From a virus, in the IMG/VR virus record IMGVR_UViG_3300007554_000377, positions 1 to 47,636 of that record: a stretch of DNA of 47,636 nt. One strand, written 5' to 3'. Position numbers and translations under genes: made by a program. The stretch's first letter is position 1; each line of letters opens with the position of its first letter. Below are positions 16,327 through 25,644 of the stretch, in pieces. A model generated the notes under the pieces. The model ran no database searches. It saw only the letters and a program-made list of their open reading frames with translations, and had not been told where the DNA came from.

Positions 16327-17757
16327 ATGACAAAATATAAAGGTATCAACGGAATGGAGGATCTACCATCTCCGACATTCTGTATTCTTCCATGGGTGCA
16401 TCTGAGTACAAGACCTGACGGATCAATGCGAGTGTGTTGTACAGCTAACGCAAGTAGTGTGGGTCCAACAAATGATAAAGAACATGGAGGACAAGTAGGT
16501 ATTCTTAAAGACGAAGAAGGTCGCCCTAACAACCTAAACGTTAGTGACTTTAAGTCTAGTTGGAATAGTTCCTATATGAAAAACGTGCGTAAGCAAATGC
16601 TAAACGGTGAGCAACCTCCTAGCTGCATCAAATGTTATAAAGAGGAAGCAGCAGGTCACAATTCTAAGCGTATGTGGGAAACACACTATTGGAGTCAACG
16701 AACAGATGTTGAGCAACTAGTAGCAGATACCGATGAAGACGGAAGTGTACCACCACAGCTTGCATATATTGATTTGCGTTTCGGTACAAAATGTCAGCTT
16801 GCATGTGTCATGTGTTCGCCGCATGATAGTTCTGGTTGGATTAAAGATCATAGTAAGATTTTTCCACTTGTCAAGAACGAATCGCTAAAAGAAACAATGC
16901 AGTGGAAAGATAAAGGTTCTACTAACGGTAGTTCCTACAACTGGCATAAACAGAACCCAGTATTTTGGGAACAGTTTTATGAACAGATCCCTAACATGCA
17001 ACAGCTATACTTTGCTGGCGGAGAAGCACTTATCATAGAAGAACACTACGAAATTCTAGAAGAATGCATCCGTCAAGGACATGCAAAGAACTTGGAACTT
17101 CGTTATAACTCTAACGCAGTTGAATGGCGTGAAGACTTGTTTGAACTGTGGTCTCATTTTAAACTTGTACGTTTCCATTATTCAGTAGATAGCATTCATG
17201 AAATGAACGACTACATACGTTACCCAAGTGAGTGGAAACGCACAGAAGAAGTATTCAGAATACTTGATAACACAGAGGATCACGTAGAGGTCACAGTGGC
17301 GTGTGCAGTACAAGCATTGAACATTTACTACCTACCAGACTTTATCAAGTGGAAACTTGAACAAGGGTTTAAGAAGATCAACATGTGGCCATTCGGCGCA
17401 GGTGGTGTGAACTATCACTTTGTATATCACCCACCGCATTTGAATGTAAAAGTACTCCCAGAATGGTTCAAGGCAGAAACTCGTAAGAAGTATGAAGAAT
17501 TTTATCCTTGGTGGAAAGCAAACTGGGAGAAAGGCGTCCCAGAATGGCACAAAGGTAAAGTGACTTATGAACAATGGGAACAAGCAGGATATGGACTAAA
17601 GCGTCTTGAAGGTATGTTGCAGTTTATGGAAAGTGAGGACTGGAGCAATCGTCTTCCCGAAATGAAAGAGTACCTAGCTCTATGTGATCGCCAACGTAAT
17701 GTAAGTTTCAGTGCGACATTCCCAGAAATGGCAGACATATTTAAGGATGTAGAATAA
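16327..17757 (+). CDS. Radical SAM protein B (twitch type)
   Basis: This 476-residue enzyme carries an N-terminal Cys region FCILPWVHLSTRPDG ... CC (C19, C37, C38) and PPSCIKC (C100, C103), then the barrel motif CQLACVMC (C156, C160, C163) after IDLRFGTK, and AGGEALI as the GGE motif. Layout and sequence match the enzyme at 23064, including WHLE/WKLxQ and a shared VYHPPHLNVKVLP / AHHPKHLNIRVLP segment. A late-type ATAAATA and a TATAAT lie in the preceding gap. Its stop overlaps the start of the QueC-like gene, so the pair is translationally coupled. Substrate unknown. Confidence 0.87.
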   Translation: MTKYKGINGMEDLPSPTFCILPWVHLSTRPDGSMRVCCTANASSVGPTNDKEHGGQVGILKDEEGRPNNLNVSDFKSSWNSSYMKNVRKQMLNGEQPPSCIKCYKEEAAGHNSKRMWETHYWSQRTDVEQLVADTDEDGSVPPQLAYIDLRFGTKCQLACVMCSPHDSSGWIKDHSKIFPLVKNESLKETMQWKDKGSTNGSSYNWHKQNPVFWEQFYEQIPNMQQLYFAGGEALIIEEHYEILEECIRQGHAKNLELRYNSNAVEWREDLFELWSHFKLVRFHYSVDSIHEMNDYIRYPSEWKRTEEVFRILDNTEDHVEVTVACAVQALNIYYLPDFIKWKLEQGFKKINMWPFGAGGVNYHFVYHPPHLNVKVLPEWFKAETRKKYEEFYPWWKANWEKGVPEWHKGKVTYEQWEQAGYGLKRLEGMLQFMESEDWSNRLPEMKEYLALCDRQRNVSFSATFPEMADIFKDVE

Positions 17758-18617
17758 TGGCTGTAGAATTTTCATTACAGGAATTAAAAGAACTGTATTT
17801 GAGTGATGAATTTATAAAAATATATGATGATGCATTTTCTGGTTTTCCCGGATCCCCCAAGTATCCTGAAATATTAGAGATTGACGGGTTCCCTGTTCAT
17901 TTTGATCCAAACGCAGAAATGATAAATGTGTCATTCAGTGGTGGTGCCGACAGTAGTATGTTGACCGTTTTGCTGGCAAAGTTAATACAAAAATACAAGT
18001 TAAAAACAAAAATAACACCAGTATACATGGCGCGTTTTACATACTCTAAGCCTTGGTTAGAACCAATGGCATTGGATGTATACAATTATATAAAGAATAT
18101 GTTTCCGGATATCATTCAAGATATACAAACAGGTTTTATTCCCGAAATCTTTGAAACAACAGATTTCACTTTCAAATACGAAAAGCAATATGAAGATTTC
18201 CCCAAAGAAGCAGGCCTAGATGCAATTTATGCTGGTTCATTCGGTGTATATATGGTGAAAAAGTTAGGTGCATCAAGAACATATTCTGGTACAACAATGA
18301 ACCCGCCTCCAATAAATGAAGATGCGGAGATAATACCTTTCAGAGAAGAAGAAGTAATTATGTCTACCAATCATTGGGTGATTGGTCCATTTCATATTAA
18401 TCCCCTTGGTTATTTACGTAAAGACTTTACTATGGCAATGTACGAAAAGTATGATTTATATGACTTATTAAAACTTACTCGCAGTTGCGAGGTCAATCTA
18501 GTAGGATTGGGCGAAGACTACAAGTATGTGGATGGTGTATATCCACCGGAGTGCGGTCATTGTTTTTTCTGTCTAGAGAAAAAATGGGGAATAGAAAATA
18601 TGGGAAAATTCTTGTAA
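17757..18617 (+). CDS. QueC-like ATP pyrophosphatase, paralogue 1
   Basis: This 286-residue protein has the PP-loop SGGADS at 61-66, which binds ATP and adenylates a carboxylate or similar group. A C-terminal Cys set (C244, then CGHCFFC at C266, C269, C272) matches the zinc site of QueC. It differs from classical QueC in a 60-residue N-terminal extension and a long insert between the first and second zinc Cys. QueC makes preQ0 from CDG and ammonia; related enzymes work in the Qat and type IV CBASS defence systems. Coupled to the twitch rSAM gene upstream. Codons are more A/T-rich than in the upstream rSAM gene. The exact substrate is not known. Confidence 0.7.
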   Translation: MAVEFSLQELKELYLSDEFIKIYDDAFSGFPGSPKYPEILEIDGFPVHFDPNAEMINVSFSGGADSSMLTVLLAKLIQKYKLKTKITPVYMARFTYSKPWLEPMALDVYNYIKNMFPDIIQDIQTGFIPEIFETTDFTFKYEKQYEDFPKEAGLDAIYAGSFGVYMVKKLGASRTYSGTTMNPPPINEDAEIIPFREEEVIMSTNHWVIGPFHINPLGYLRKDFTMAMYEKYDLYDLLKLTRSCEVNLVGLGEDYKYVDGVYPPECGHCFFCLEKKWGIENMGKFL

Positions 18618-18635
18618 AATAAATACGAATATAAT
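18618..18635 (+). promoter_or_regulatory. AATAAATA plus TATAAT element
   Basis: AATAAATA (18618-18625) and TATAAT (18630-18635) in the short gap before the 18650 gene, resembling the arrangement at 16291. No good -35 is seen. Confidence 0.35.
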
Positions 18636-18649
18636 TCTAAAGGCATACC

Positions 18650-19498
18650 ATGAGTGACAGAACATACCGAATAGTAACTGAAATAAAAAATAACGAAGAT
18701 TTTATAAAAATTAATTCTGCGTTTGATTCTAAGTACAATACACAAACGTATTATGCAGAATTGACCCTTATGGAAATCTGGGACAATTTCATGGTAAAAA
18801 ATCATATAGATAATATATGGTGCGGCGATACTCATAATATGTTTGTCAATTTTTTAATCGATAAAAAAGTTGAGAGAATATTTAAGGATAAAAACATCAC
18901 TAGAATTAGGTTATCAGACCCTGACTTAGACGAAGATGATGTGCGGAAACTATATGCATTGTACTTGTTGAAAATGGATTTGATTGGAGGGGGTACTATT
19001 CATGATCCGATTTGTATCTCGGCATTCCCAAATGGTTCGCACCCAATACATCCCGGAACGTCGAGAATGCTACTGGCAGCAGAAGTAGATCAGAGGGTTC
19101 CAGTCATATTAACAAATTACAACGACACTCTAAATTACGATTGCGCTGACAAATTAATACCGATAGAACAAATGTCTTTTGATTTTGAAGATAAAGGTTT
19201 TATATTTGTGGAAGACTACACTGACGATCCAAACCATCCAAAAGGGGATGCGTATTTTTCTGCGGCAAAGACACCAGTTGAAAATAATATATCGGTTAAT
19301 TACAAGGAAATAATAAACGTTTCAAATGATTATCAAATGTATAATCATCCAAAAACACATGCTAAAAAGGACATAGAGTTTGTATTCAAGAGAAAACGAC
19401 TTTACATAGATGGTATGGTAGTTGCTGAATTTAGAGACGTTGGACCATATCATCGATGGTTTGTTACGATGCAAGATCAGAGGCTAATAGAATTATAA
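18650..19498 (+). CDS. Unknown protein with possible ParB/sulfiredoxin-like segment
   Basis: This 282-residue protein is not recognised with confidence. Residues 119-157 (DPICISAFPNGSHPIHPGTS followed by RMLLAAEVDQRVPVILTNY) resemble the ParB/Srx-fold core, where a G-x-H-R-R-x-x-A-A pattern binds a nucleotide. Here the order is G-x-H-x-x-x-P-G-x-S-R-M-x-L-A-A. If right, it could be a nucleotide-dependent nuclease, kinase or sensor. It sits between two rSAM/PPase blocks, preceded by ATAAATA and TATAAT elements, and its stop overlaps the next start. The gene is A/T-rich like its upstream neighbour. Confidence 0.4.
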   Translation: MSDRTYRIVTEIKNNEDFIKINSAFDSKYNTQTYYAELTLMEIWDNFMVKNHIDNIWCGDTHNMFVNFLIDKKVERIFKDKNITRIRLSDPDLDEDDVRKLYALYLLKMDLIGGGTIHDPICISAFPNGSHPIHPGTSRMLLAAEVDQRVPVILTNYNDTLNYDCADKLIPIEQMSFDFEDKGFIFVEDYTDDPNHPKGDAYFSAAKTPVENNISVNYKEIINVSNDYQMYNHPKTHAKKDIEFVFKRKRLYIDGMVVAEFRDVGPYHRWFVTMQDQRLIEL

Positions 19499-20583
19499 TG
19501 TCAATAATGAATAGAATTGATAAAATAGAACTTGAGATAACTAGCGATTGTAATGCTCTGTGTCCCGGGTGCGCTAGAACGCAACATTTGGATAAAATAA
19601 CAGTGCAAGATTTTGTTCTTGAAGATTTGAAGCGTATATTACCTACAAGAGAATATATTGATGGGAAGATATTCAAATTCTGTGGTGTTCTGGGTGATCC
19701 TGCTGCAAACGTAGAATGTCTTCCAATGGTAAAATATCTAGTGGAGAATGGAGGTTGGTGCCAGTTGAGTACAAATGGTGGAATTCAACCTGCTGCTTGG
19801 TGGAGAGAGTTGGGTGAACTGTCAGCTAGAACAAATAGTGTTGACGTTTCATTTTGTATTGATGGCCACGAAGAAACAAACCACATCTATCGTGTTGGTA
19901 CAAAATTTAGTACAATAGATAGAAACATTCAGGCATATAGTGACGGTGGTAACGGTATTGCATCTGCGACTTGGATTTATATTGTTTTTGATCACAACGA
20001 ACATGAACTAGATAAAGCGAGAGAACACGCAGAAAGACTTGGATTCAAGTTTGCAACTCGTACAGGTATGCGCAACAGCTATCACAACTGGGTTTCTGTC
20101 ACTAAAAAGAAAGATAAAGAAACCAAGAAGATTGTAGAGGAAGTTAAGACCATTACAACAACTGGTGCGAAGGAACACTCAAAGAAAAAAGAAGTTGAAA
20201 AGATTGATCAATTCATTAAAGCCTACAGTAAAGGTAAAGAGATAGATCAAGAAAAGAAACTAGAAATGATTAAGAGTATCACCTGCAAGATGATACACGA
20301 AGCAGAGATATTCATTGCAGCAGATCAAACAGTATGGCCTTGCTGTTTCTTACATGATAGCGCAGTAAAAAATCAAGATGCAATTAACGATAAACTTGCA
20401 CAGTTTGGTGATAACTGGAATAGTCTAAAGCATCATACACTTGAAGAAATACTGTCCCACGTTTGGTTTAGACAATTGATAAGACTAAGTTGGGATCCAG
20501 AACATGAAATGCATTTGAAACGTTGCGTAAGAAGTTGTGCATCTAATAAAGCATATCAAAACGAAATAAATTATGAATCTTGA
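19498..20583 (+). CDS. Radical SAM protein C (SPASM-like)
   Basis: The start was set at the ATG overlapping the upstream stop (TAATG), giving 361 residues. The N-terminal motif is CNALCPGC (C18, C22, C25), followed by GDP and STNGG motifs. Late Cys occur in ITCKM, WPCCFL and RCVRSCAS, consistent with auxiliary cluster binding. It is a paralogue of the enzyme at 15195. A lysine-rich insert (VTKKKDKETKKIVEEVK region) interrupts the barrel's end. The stop codon overlaps the -35 element of a perfect sigma70 promoter. Substrate unknown. Confidence 0.87.
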   Translation: MSIMNRIDKIELEITSDCNALCPGCARTQHLDKITVQDFVLEDLKRILPTREYIDGKIFKFCGVLGDPAANVECLPMVKYLVENGGWCQLSTNGGIQPAAWWRELGELSARTNSVDVSFCIDGHEETNHIYRVGTKFSTIDRNIQAYSDGGNGIASATWIYIVFDHNEHELDKAREHAERLGFKFATRTGMRNSYHNWVSVTKKKDKETKKIVEEVKTITTTGAKEHSKKKEVEKIDQFIKAYSKGKEIDQEKKLEMIKSITCKMIHEAEIFIAADQTVWPCCFLHDSAVKNQDAINDKLAQFGDNWNSLKHHTLEEILSHVWFRQLIRLSWDPEHEMHLKRCVRSCASNKAYQNEINYES

Positions 20584-20608
20584 CATTTCAAGAACAATCG
20601 CGTATAAT
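20580..20608 (+). promoter_or_regulatory. Perfect consensus sigma70 promoter
   Basis: TTGACA (20580-20585), 17-base spacer, TATAAT (20603-20608). It overlaps the stop of rSAM C and is 22 bases before the rSAM D start, so the second part of the cluster can be transcribed by unmodified host polymerase. Confidence 0.85.
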
Positions 20609-20630
20609 AGAGACTAAAGAGAGATTATTA

Positions 20631-22049
20631 ATGGCAAATGAATCAATACCATGTTTCTATAGTTTTCATGGTCTAAACTATAAAAACGGATATGTAACCA
20701 CATGTCCGACTCAAACAGACCAATTCTATCTCATTGAAGGTAGAGAAAACCTACCATCTAATATATTCAATTCTCCAGGTTTCAGATTGCATCGCAAAGA
20801 AATGGTTGCAGGACAATGGTCTGAAGGTTGCCATTTGTGTGAAGAAAATGAACGTTGCAATCTACGTTCCATGCGACATGATTTCACTGCGGGTCAATGT
20901 GATCCAAAACAGTATACAGTGTTTGAAGGTATTCCAACAGACATGTACAACTATGAAACAGGCGAAATGGATTTTGCTGGATTGCGACATGTTGAAATAC
21001 GTTTTAATAATAGTTGCAACATGGCGTGTTTACATTGCGACCAAGTATACTCTAGTGGTTGGGAAACGAAATTAAAATCTTACGAACCAACTGAACTAGA
21101 TCATAAGCACGGTCTGCATCAGATAACTGGTCTACGCCACACTGACCGACAAGGTAACAAACTACCAAGAATTGATTTAAAAATGGATGAAGTCGAAATG
21201 ATCATTCGTGATCTAAATGAAAACTTCCCAAATATTATGAAGATTGATTTCTCTGGTGGCGAAGTACTAAAACAAAAGCAATTTTTCCTTGCACTTGATC
21301 TACTTGCTGAACACCCTAATGCAAAGAATATGGAAATATTCTTCTATACAAACTTTAACGCGGACTTCGATCCAGTTTCACTTTCGGAAAAGCTATCTAA
21401 ATTTAGAAATCTGTCATTGAACATTTCAGTTGATGCTGGTAGAAATATGTATTCATATTTCAGAGACGGGTCTTGGGATAAACTTGTAGAAAATTTAAAC
21501 AAGTTTATGTCAGTACACAAGAAACCATCGAATATAAAGACTATAATTACAACATCGATTTATCAAGTGTTAGGAATTGTAGATGTGTTTCAATCTCTAA
21601 TGACCCTTGATGTTGATATTATCGACTGGGCGCCAGTGCAATCACCTAGACAATTAAATCCAGCGTTAATAACTTTACACCATAGAGATTATATTGTTGC
21701 AGAGTTTGATAAGGTAAAGAAACTTATCTATGAAAACAGGTCCCGCAGGAACAATGAAATAAAACAAGGTAAAAAACTGAGAGGCTTTTTCTACAGCGGT
21801 GACAAACCAAGTTACGATGAATTATCCCATTCTTTAGATCGTTCCCTTAAAGAAATGTCACAGTACGTATTATCGGGTGTAATTCAAGATGAAGCAAATT
21901 GGGAAGCATTTTTACACTATGCAGGTACTGTAGATGGAATATTCAAAAAAGATTTTAACCAATCTGCATTTAAAGACTTTAGATTAATAAAGACGCCAGA
22001 AGGCAATCAGTTACAGCGTTTAACAAACGGACCAGAGACACAGGAGTAA
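20631..22049 (+). CDS. Radical SAM protein D (twitch type)
   Basis: I choose the ATG at 20631, since a consensus promoter (20580-20608) lies between it and the upstream gene, and an agagag site precedes it; the longer frame from 20580 would overlap the promoter. The 472-residue product has N-terminal Cys (C8, C25), GCHLC (C67, C70), the barrel motif CNMACLHC (C129, C133, C136) and SGGEVL. The N-terminal block is diverged from those at 16327 and 23064, lacking the CC pair. It is followed three bases later by the second QueC-like gene. Substrate unknown. Confidence 0.87.
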   Translation: MANESIPCFYSFHGLNYKNGYVTTCPTQTDQFYLIEGRENLPSNIFNSPGFRLHRKEMVAGQWSEGCHLCEENERCNLRSMRHDFTAGQCDPKQYTVFEGIPTDMYNYETGEMDFAGLRHVEIRFNNSCNMACLHCDQVYSSGWETKLKSYEPTELDHKHGLHQITGLRHTDRQGNKLPRIDLKMDEVEMIIRDLNENFPNIMKIDFSGGEVLKQKQFFLALDLLAEHPNAKNMEIFFYTNFNADFDPVSLSEKLSKFRNLSLNISVDAGRNMYSYFRDGSWDKLVENLNKFMSVHKKPSNIKTIITTSIYQVLGIVDVFQSLMTLDVDIIDWAPVQSPRQLNPALITLHHRDYIVAEFDKVKKLIYENRSRRNNEIKQGKKLRGFFYSGDKPSYDELSHSLDRSLKEMSQYVLSGVIQDEANWEAFLHYAGTVDGIFKKDFNQSAFKDFRLIKTPEGNQLQRLTNGPETQE

Positions 22050-22052
22050 ATC

Positions 22053-23060
22053 ATGGGTAAAATTAGCCTAGACAAAATTAATGCACTATACGAAAAGTTC
22101 CCATATACATTGGGAGATGACACATCGCATTCACGTGTTGTCATTGAAAATATTATTCAAGATGAATACGATACGCTTATGAATTCAAAAGATGAAATTA
22201 TGCAGGGCGACATGCGACAGAATTTAGCAATGACACAGTTTCATATGACACAAAAGTTCAAAGAGCATCTTTACAGTGTTGGATTGAAAACACACATTGT
22301 AGACGGTCTCGCGATACCTATTAACCCATCATGGAGACGTGTCGGTCTTGACCTTTCGGGTGGAGCAGATAGTGCTGCAATGGCTCTTGTGTTGTGTAAG
22401 ATAATTGAAGAAAACAATTATGACATTAAAATTGAAATTATAACATTTATGCGTTGTTGGGAGACACGCCCATGGCAGTTTGACATTGCATTGCGTGTAT
22501 ATAATGAGTTGAAAGCTCGATTCCCAAATATTATTGGTGAACGACACCTAACATTTATTCCGCCGCAGATTGAACATGGTGCAATCGGTCCATTGACACA
22601 TCCGTCACTGCAAGGTTCATCAGGTGATCAAGTAATCGTATACACATACAACAGATTTATGGCGCACAATTTAAAACTTGATGCAGTATATAATGCAACA
22701 ACAAAGAACCCAACAGTTGACACCCCCACCGAAGATCGTATGAAAACCCGCGATGTCAACGAAGAAGATATAGAAATTAATCAGCTTGCGTATGTATCCG
22801 ACAATGGTGTTAACTGGGCTTTAGAACCATTGCGTCTAGTTGAAAAAGACTGGGTATTACAACAGTACCTAAACAACAACGAAATCGCGTTGTTTAACGC
22901 AACAAGAAGTTGTGAAGGTGATTGCAATCATCCCAATCTAATGGGTATGGATGCCAAGTGGTATCAAATGCACGGTAACCCAGACAACGTGCCCGAATGC
23001 GGTGATTGTTTCTGGTGTCAAGAACGCAATTGGGCAAAGCAACAGTTAGGAATTTCGTAA
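22053..23060 (+). CDS. QueC-like ATP pyrophosphatase, paralogue 2
   Basis: This 335-residue protein has SGGADS at 102-107 (the PP-loop) after a helical N-terminal extension of about 95 residues, and a C-terminal zinc-type Cys set: SCEGDC (C287, C291) and CGDCFWC (C316, C319, C322). It is paralogous to the 17757 product, sharing RSCE ... ECGxCFxC and the WL/WQ-P motif after the first strand. Classical QueC lacks the extension. Starts behind a strong ggag site. Together with the paralogue it could supply QueC activity for the folE/queE genes elsewhere, or, more likely given the neighbours, activate a different acid for the rSAM products. Confidence 0.72.
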   Translation: MGKISLDKINALYEKFPYTLGDDTSHSRVVIENIIQDEYDTLMNSKDEIMQGDMRQNLAMTQFHMTQKFKEHLYSVGLKTHIVDGLAIPINPSWRRVGLDLSGGADSAAMALVLCKIIEENNYDIKIEIITFMRCWETRPWQFDIALRVYNELKARFPNIIGERHLTFIPPQIEHGAIGPLTHPSLQGSSGDQVIVYTYNRFMAHNLKLDAVYNATTKNPTVDTPTEDRMKTRDVNEEDIEINQLAYVSDNGVNWALEPLRLVEKDWVLQQYLNNNEIALFNATRSCEGDCNHPNLMGMDAKWYQMHGNPDNVPECGDCFWCQERNWAKQQLGIS

Positions 23061-23063
23061 TAG

Positions 23064-24383
23064 ATGTCTAAGACTTTTTGTCCTATTCCTTGGATGTTTA
23101 TGGCAGCACGTTCTAACGGAGATGTTAGAGTGTGCTGTCAAGCCAATGTAACAAAGAATAAAGGTGTTATCAGAAAACCGGATGGAACAGCATATAATGC
23201 TGGTAGAGACGATTTAGTTGAGTCTCGCAATGCTGAAATGATGAAGGCAATGCGAGTAAACATGCTAAACGGAATCTGGAGTGAAGAATGTGGACGTTGC
23301 AGAAGTGAAGAAGAAAACGGTTTAGACTCACGCAGAAAATACGAAATAGACAAGAAGATGTATTCGTTTGAACGTGCAGTAAATGAAACTGCGGAAGATG
23401 GTACAATTGATGTTGACAAAACAGAAATCATGTTCTACGATTTGCGCTTCGGTAATTTCTGTAATCTAAAGTGTCGCATGTGTGGTCCAACTGATAGTGA
23501 CTCTTGGTACGACGATTACATGAAACTAACAGGAACTGATTCATTTTGGGAAACAAGTGGACCAGTTAAGATTTATCCTAAAGGTAATAAGCTAGTAGCA
23601 GATGGTTACGACTGGCCTAACTATGAACCTTTCTGGGAATTCTTGGAAAAGAATGCAAAGAATATCAAACACGTATATTTTGCAGGCGGTGAACCAATGT
23701 TAATTGAGCGTCACTATGATTTTCTTGAACGTTGTGTTGATCAAGGTGTTGCAAAAAACATTGTTATAGAGTATAATACAAATATGAGTACTCTACCAAC
23801 ACGCGTAACGGAATTATGGAAGAACTTTAAAATGGTTCAGATAGGTGCAAGTGTTGATGGTATGGGACCTGTTCTAGAATATCAACGTAATCCAGCAAAA
23901 TGGGATAAGACGCTTCGAAATCTAAAGACTGTAGATGGTTTGCCAATGAATATCATGTCTTGGTTGGCTGTTACTGTTACAGCATATAATGTTAATCATC
24001 TTATTGACTTTATGAAATGGAAATTACAAGAGAGTGAATTCAAGCGTATAAGCTCAACAAAGAAACGTCCTATAATGACGCACCATGTAGCGCATCACCC
24101 AAAGCATCTAAATATACGTGTTCTACCCGACAAGATGAAATCTGAACTTACACAGAAGTATGAAGATTTTGTTGTCTGGGTTGAAGAACAGGGATTCCCA
24201 GAATATGTAATTGAGGCTGCCAAACACGCACGTGATAGCATATGTAGTTATATGAATAGCGATTCATATCACGCCGATCATTGGGATGAGTTTGTAGACT
24301 ATACTAATAAATTAGATAAAATAAGAAACGAAAGTTTGATTGAAGTCGAACCTATGTTTAAGGAATATATAAATGAGTTTTGA
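23064..24383 (+). CDS. Radical SAM protein E (twitch type)
   Basis: This 439-residue enzyme has N-terminal FCPIPWMFMAARSNG ... CC (C6, C24, C25), ECGRC (C76, C79), the barrel motif CNLKCRMC (C133, C137, C140) after YDLRFGNF, and AGGEPML. It is the closest paralogue of the 16327 product; both neighbour a QueC-like gene, though here the PPase is upstream. Its end overlaps the next start by 11 bases, implying coupling. Substrate unknown. Confidence 0.87.
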   Translation: MSKTFCPIPWMFMAARSNGDVRVCCQANVTKNKGVIRKPDGTAYNAGRDDLVESRNAEMMKAMRVNMLNGIWSEECGRCRSEEENGLDSRRKYEIDKKMYSFERAVNETAEDGTIDVDKTEIMFYDLRFGNFCNLKCRMCGPTDSDSWYDDYMKLTGTDSFWETSGPVKIYPKGNKLVADGYDWPNYEPFWEFLEKNAKNIKHVYFAGGEPMLIERHYDFLERCVDQGVAKNIVIEYNTNMSTLPTRVTELWKNFKMVQIGASVDGMGPVLEYQRNPAKWDKTLRNLKTVDGLPMNIMSWLAVTVTAYNVNHLIDFMKWKLQESEFKRISSTKKRPIMTHHVAHHPKHLNIRVLPDKMKSELTQKYEDFVVWVEEQGFPEYVIEAAKHARDSICSYMNSDSYHADHWDEFVDYTNKLDKIRNESLIEVEPMFKEYINEF

Positions 24384-25644
24384 TACAGTTGACCTATTAA
24401 CTGGCGATATCTTTCAGGTATCATGGGACCTTGGGCGCAGATGCAACTACGACTGTAGTTATTGCCCAGTACACAGACACGACAATTTTAGTCCACATGC
24501 AACATTGCAAGAGTTGAAGAACAGTACAGACTTCTTGTTCAAGTACATGGACACCTATCTAGAACATAGAACACTAAAGGGTGCAAGTATTAGCTTCACC
24601 GGTGGTGAACCTACTGTAAACCCTAACTTTATTCCATTCATTGAATATCTTAAAAAAGCATATGCAGAACAATATGCAGATCGTTGGGATTCCTCATTTG
24701 CTTTAACAAGCAACGGTGCAATGAGTAAGAAGATGGCTAATGCTGTTATCGAACATTTCCATCACATCACTGTTAGCTATCATGCAGAAAGTGATGACAA
24801 GCTAAAGAAGCAAGTGCGTGATCGTATTCTACAGTTCCATGAAGCAATGCATAGCAATCCTGAAGGCTTCTTCTCAGTGTCGGTAAACGTTATGTTTCAC
24901 GCACAATACTTTGATGAATGTGTTGACCTTTGCAGATTCCTAGAGAAGCACAGCGTCAAATATGTTCCTCGTGTTATTGGCGAAGAACCAGAAAGTCCAA
25001 GCGATCAAGCACACCGTTATAATGATGCACAAATCCAATGGATGAAAGATTACTGGAATGACAAGAACGCTGCATTGAACGATCCTACACCAAAAGATGT
25101 ACAGATTGAATCACAACATGCAGTGACACAAGTTAATACTGAAGGTAAGTCAGAACCAAAGAAACTTGCTATGACTATTGGTCGTCCTTGCTGCGGATCA
25201 CGCGAAATGTGTCTATCTAGTCAAGGTGATACTCGTAAGAGTACATTCGTTAATTTCAGAAACTTCAAGGGTTGGCATTGTTCTGTTAACTGGTTTTTCC
25301 TACACCTTGAACAACAGACTGATAGTGTATACCATCACCAAACGTGTCAAGCTAAATTTGATCAAACTAGAGGTCGTTTAGGTAAGATTAGTGAAGGTGA
25401 TAAGATTATAGATAAGTTAAAAGAACAACTTGCAGCAAAAGAAATGCCAACTGTTATCTGCCCAAAGCAAACATGCGGTTGTGGTCTTTGCGCACCAAAG
25501 AGTGCATTTAAAGAAAAGTATTTTGAAACACTAGATCGTCATATTGTAGATATGTCAATCTTTGATAACAGTAAGAACGAAGTGAGTAAAGTTACTCCAC
25601 TAATTCCCGGCGTAAACTTTGAAATGGATAGCGATATTCTATGA
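24373..25644 (+). CDS. Radical SAM protein F
   Basis: This 423-residue enzyme has SWDLGRRCNYDCSYC (C24, C28, C31), FTGGEPT as the GGEP motif, and a Cys-rich C-terminus (RPCCGSREMC, GWHCS, QTCQAK and CPKQTCGCGLCAPK) that could hold one or two auxiliary clusters. It forms a tandem pair with the next gene, sharing the SWxLGRxCNYxCSYC signature, and overlaps both neighbours. The pair differs in sequence from the A-E enzymes, indicating a separate branch. Substrate unknown. Confidence 0.87.
   Translation: MSFDTVDLLTGDIFQVSWDLGRRCNYDCSYCPVHRHDNFSPHATLQELKNSTDFLFKYMDTYLEHRTLKGASISFTGGEPTVNPNFIPFIEYLKKAYAEQYADRWDSSFALTSNGAMSKKMANAVIEHFHHITVSYHAESDDKLKKQVRDRILQFHEAMHSNPEGFFSVSVNVMFHAQYFDECVDLCRFLEKHSVKYVPRVIGEEPESPSDQAHRYNDAQIQWMKDYWNDKNAALNDPTPKDVQIESQHAVTQVNTEGKSEPKKLAMTIGRPCCGSREMCLSSQGDTRKSTFVNFRNFKGWHCSVNWFFLHLEQQTDSVYHHQTCQAKFDQTRGRLGKISEGDKIIDKLKEQLAAKEMPTVICPKQTCGCGLCAPKSAFKEKYFETLDRHIVDMSIFDNSKNEVSKVTPLIPGVNFEMDSDIL

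Noticed and set aside
15549-16532. Several minus-strand ORFs of 100-148 codons opposite the rSAM genes
   Set aside because: They are shadows of well-supported plus-strand genes, with low-complexity Cys/His-rich translations and no ribosome sites.
20580-20630. Longer N-terminus of rSAM D (MTFQEQSRII)
   Set aside because: The region contains a perfect promoter and the ATG at 20631 has the ribosome site; the extension would be codons over the promoter.
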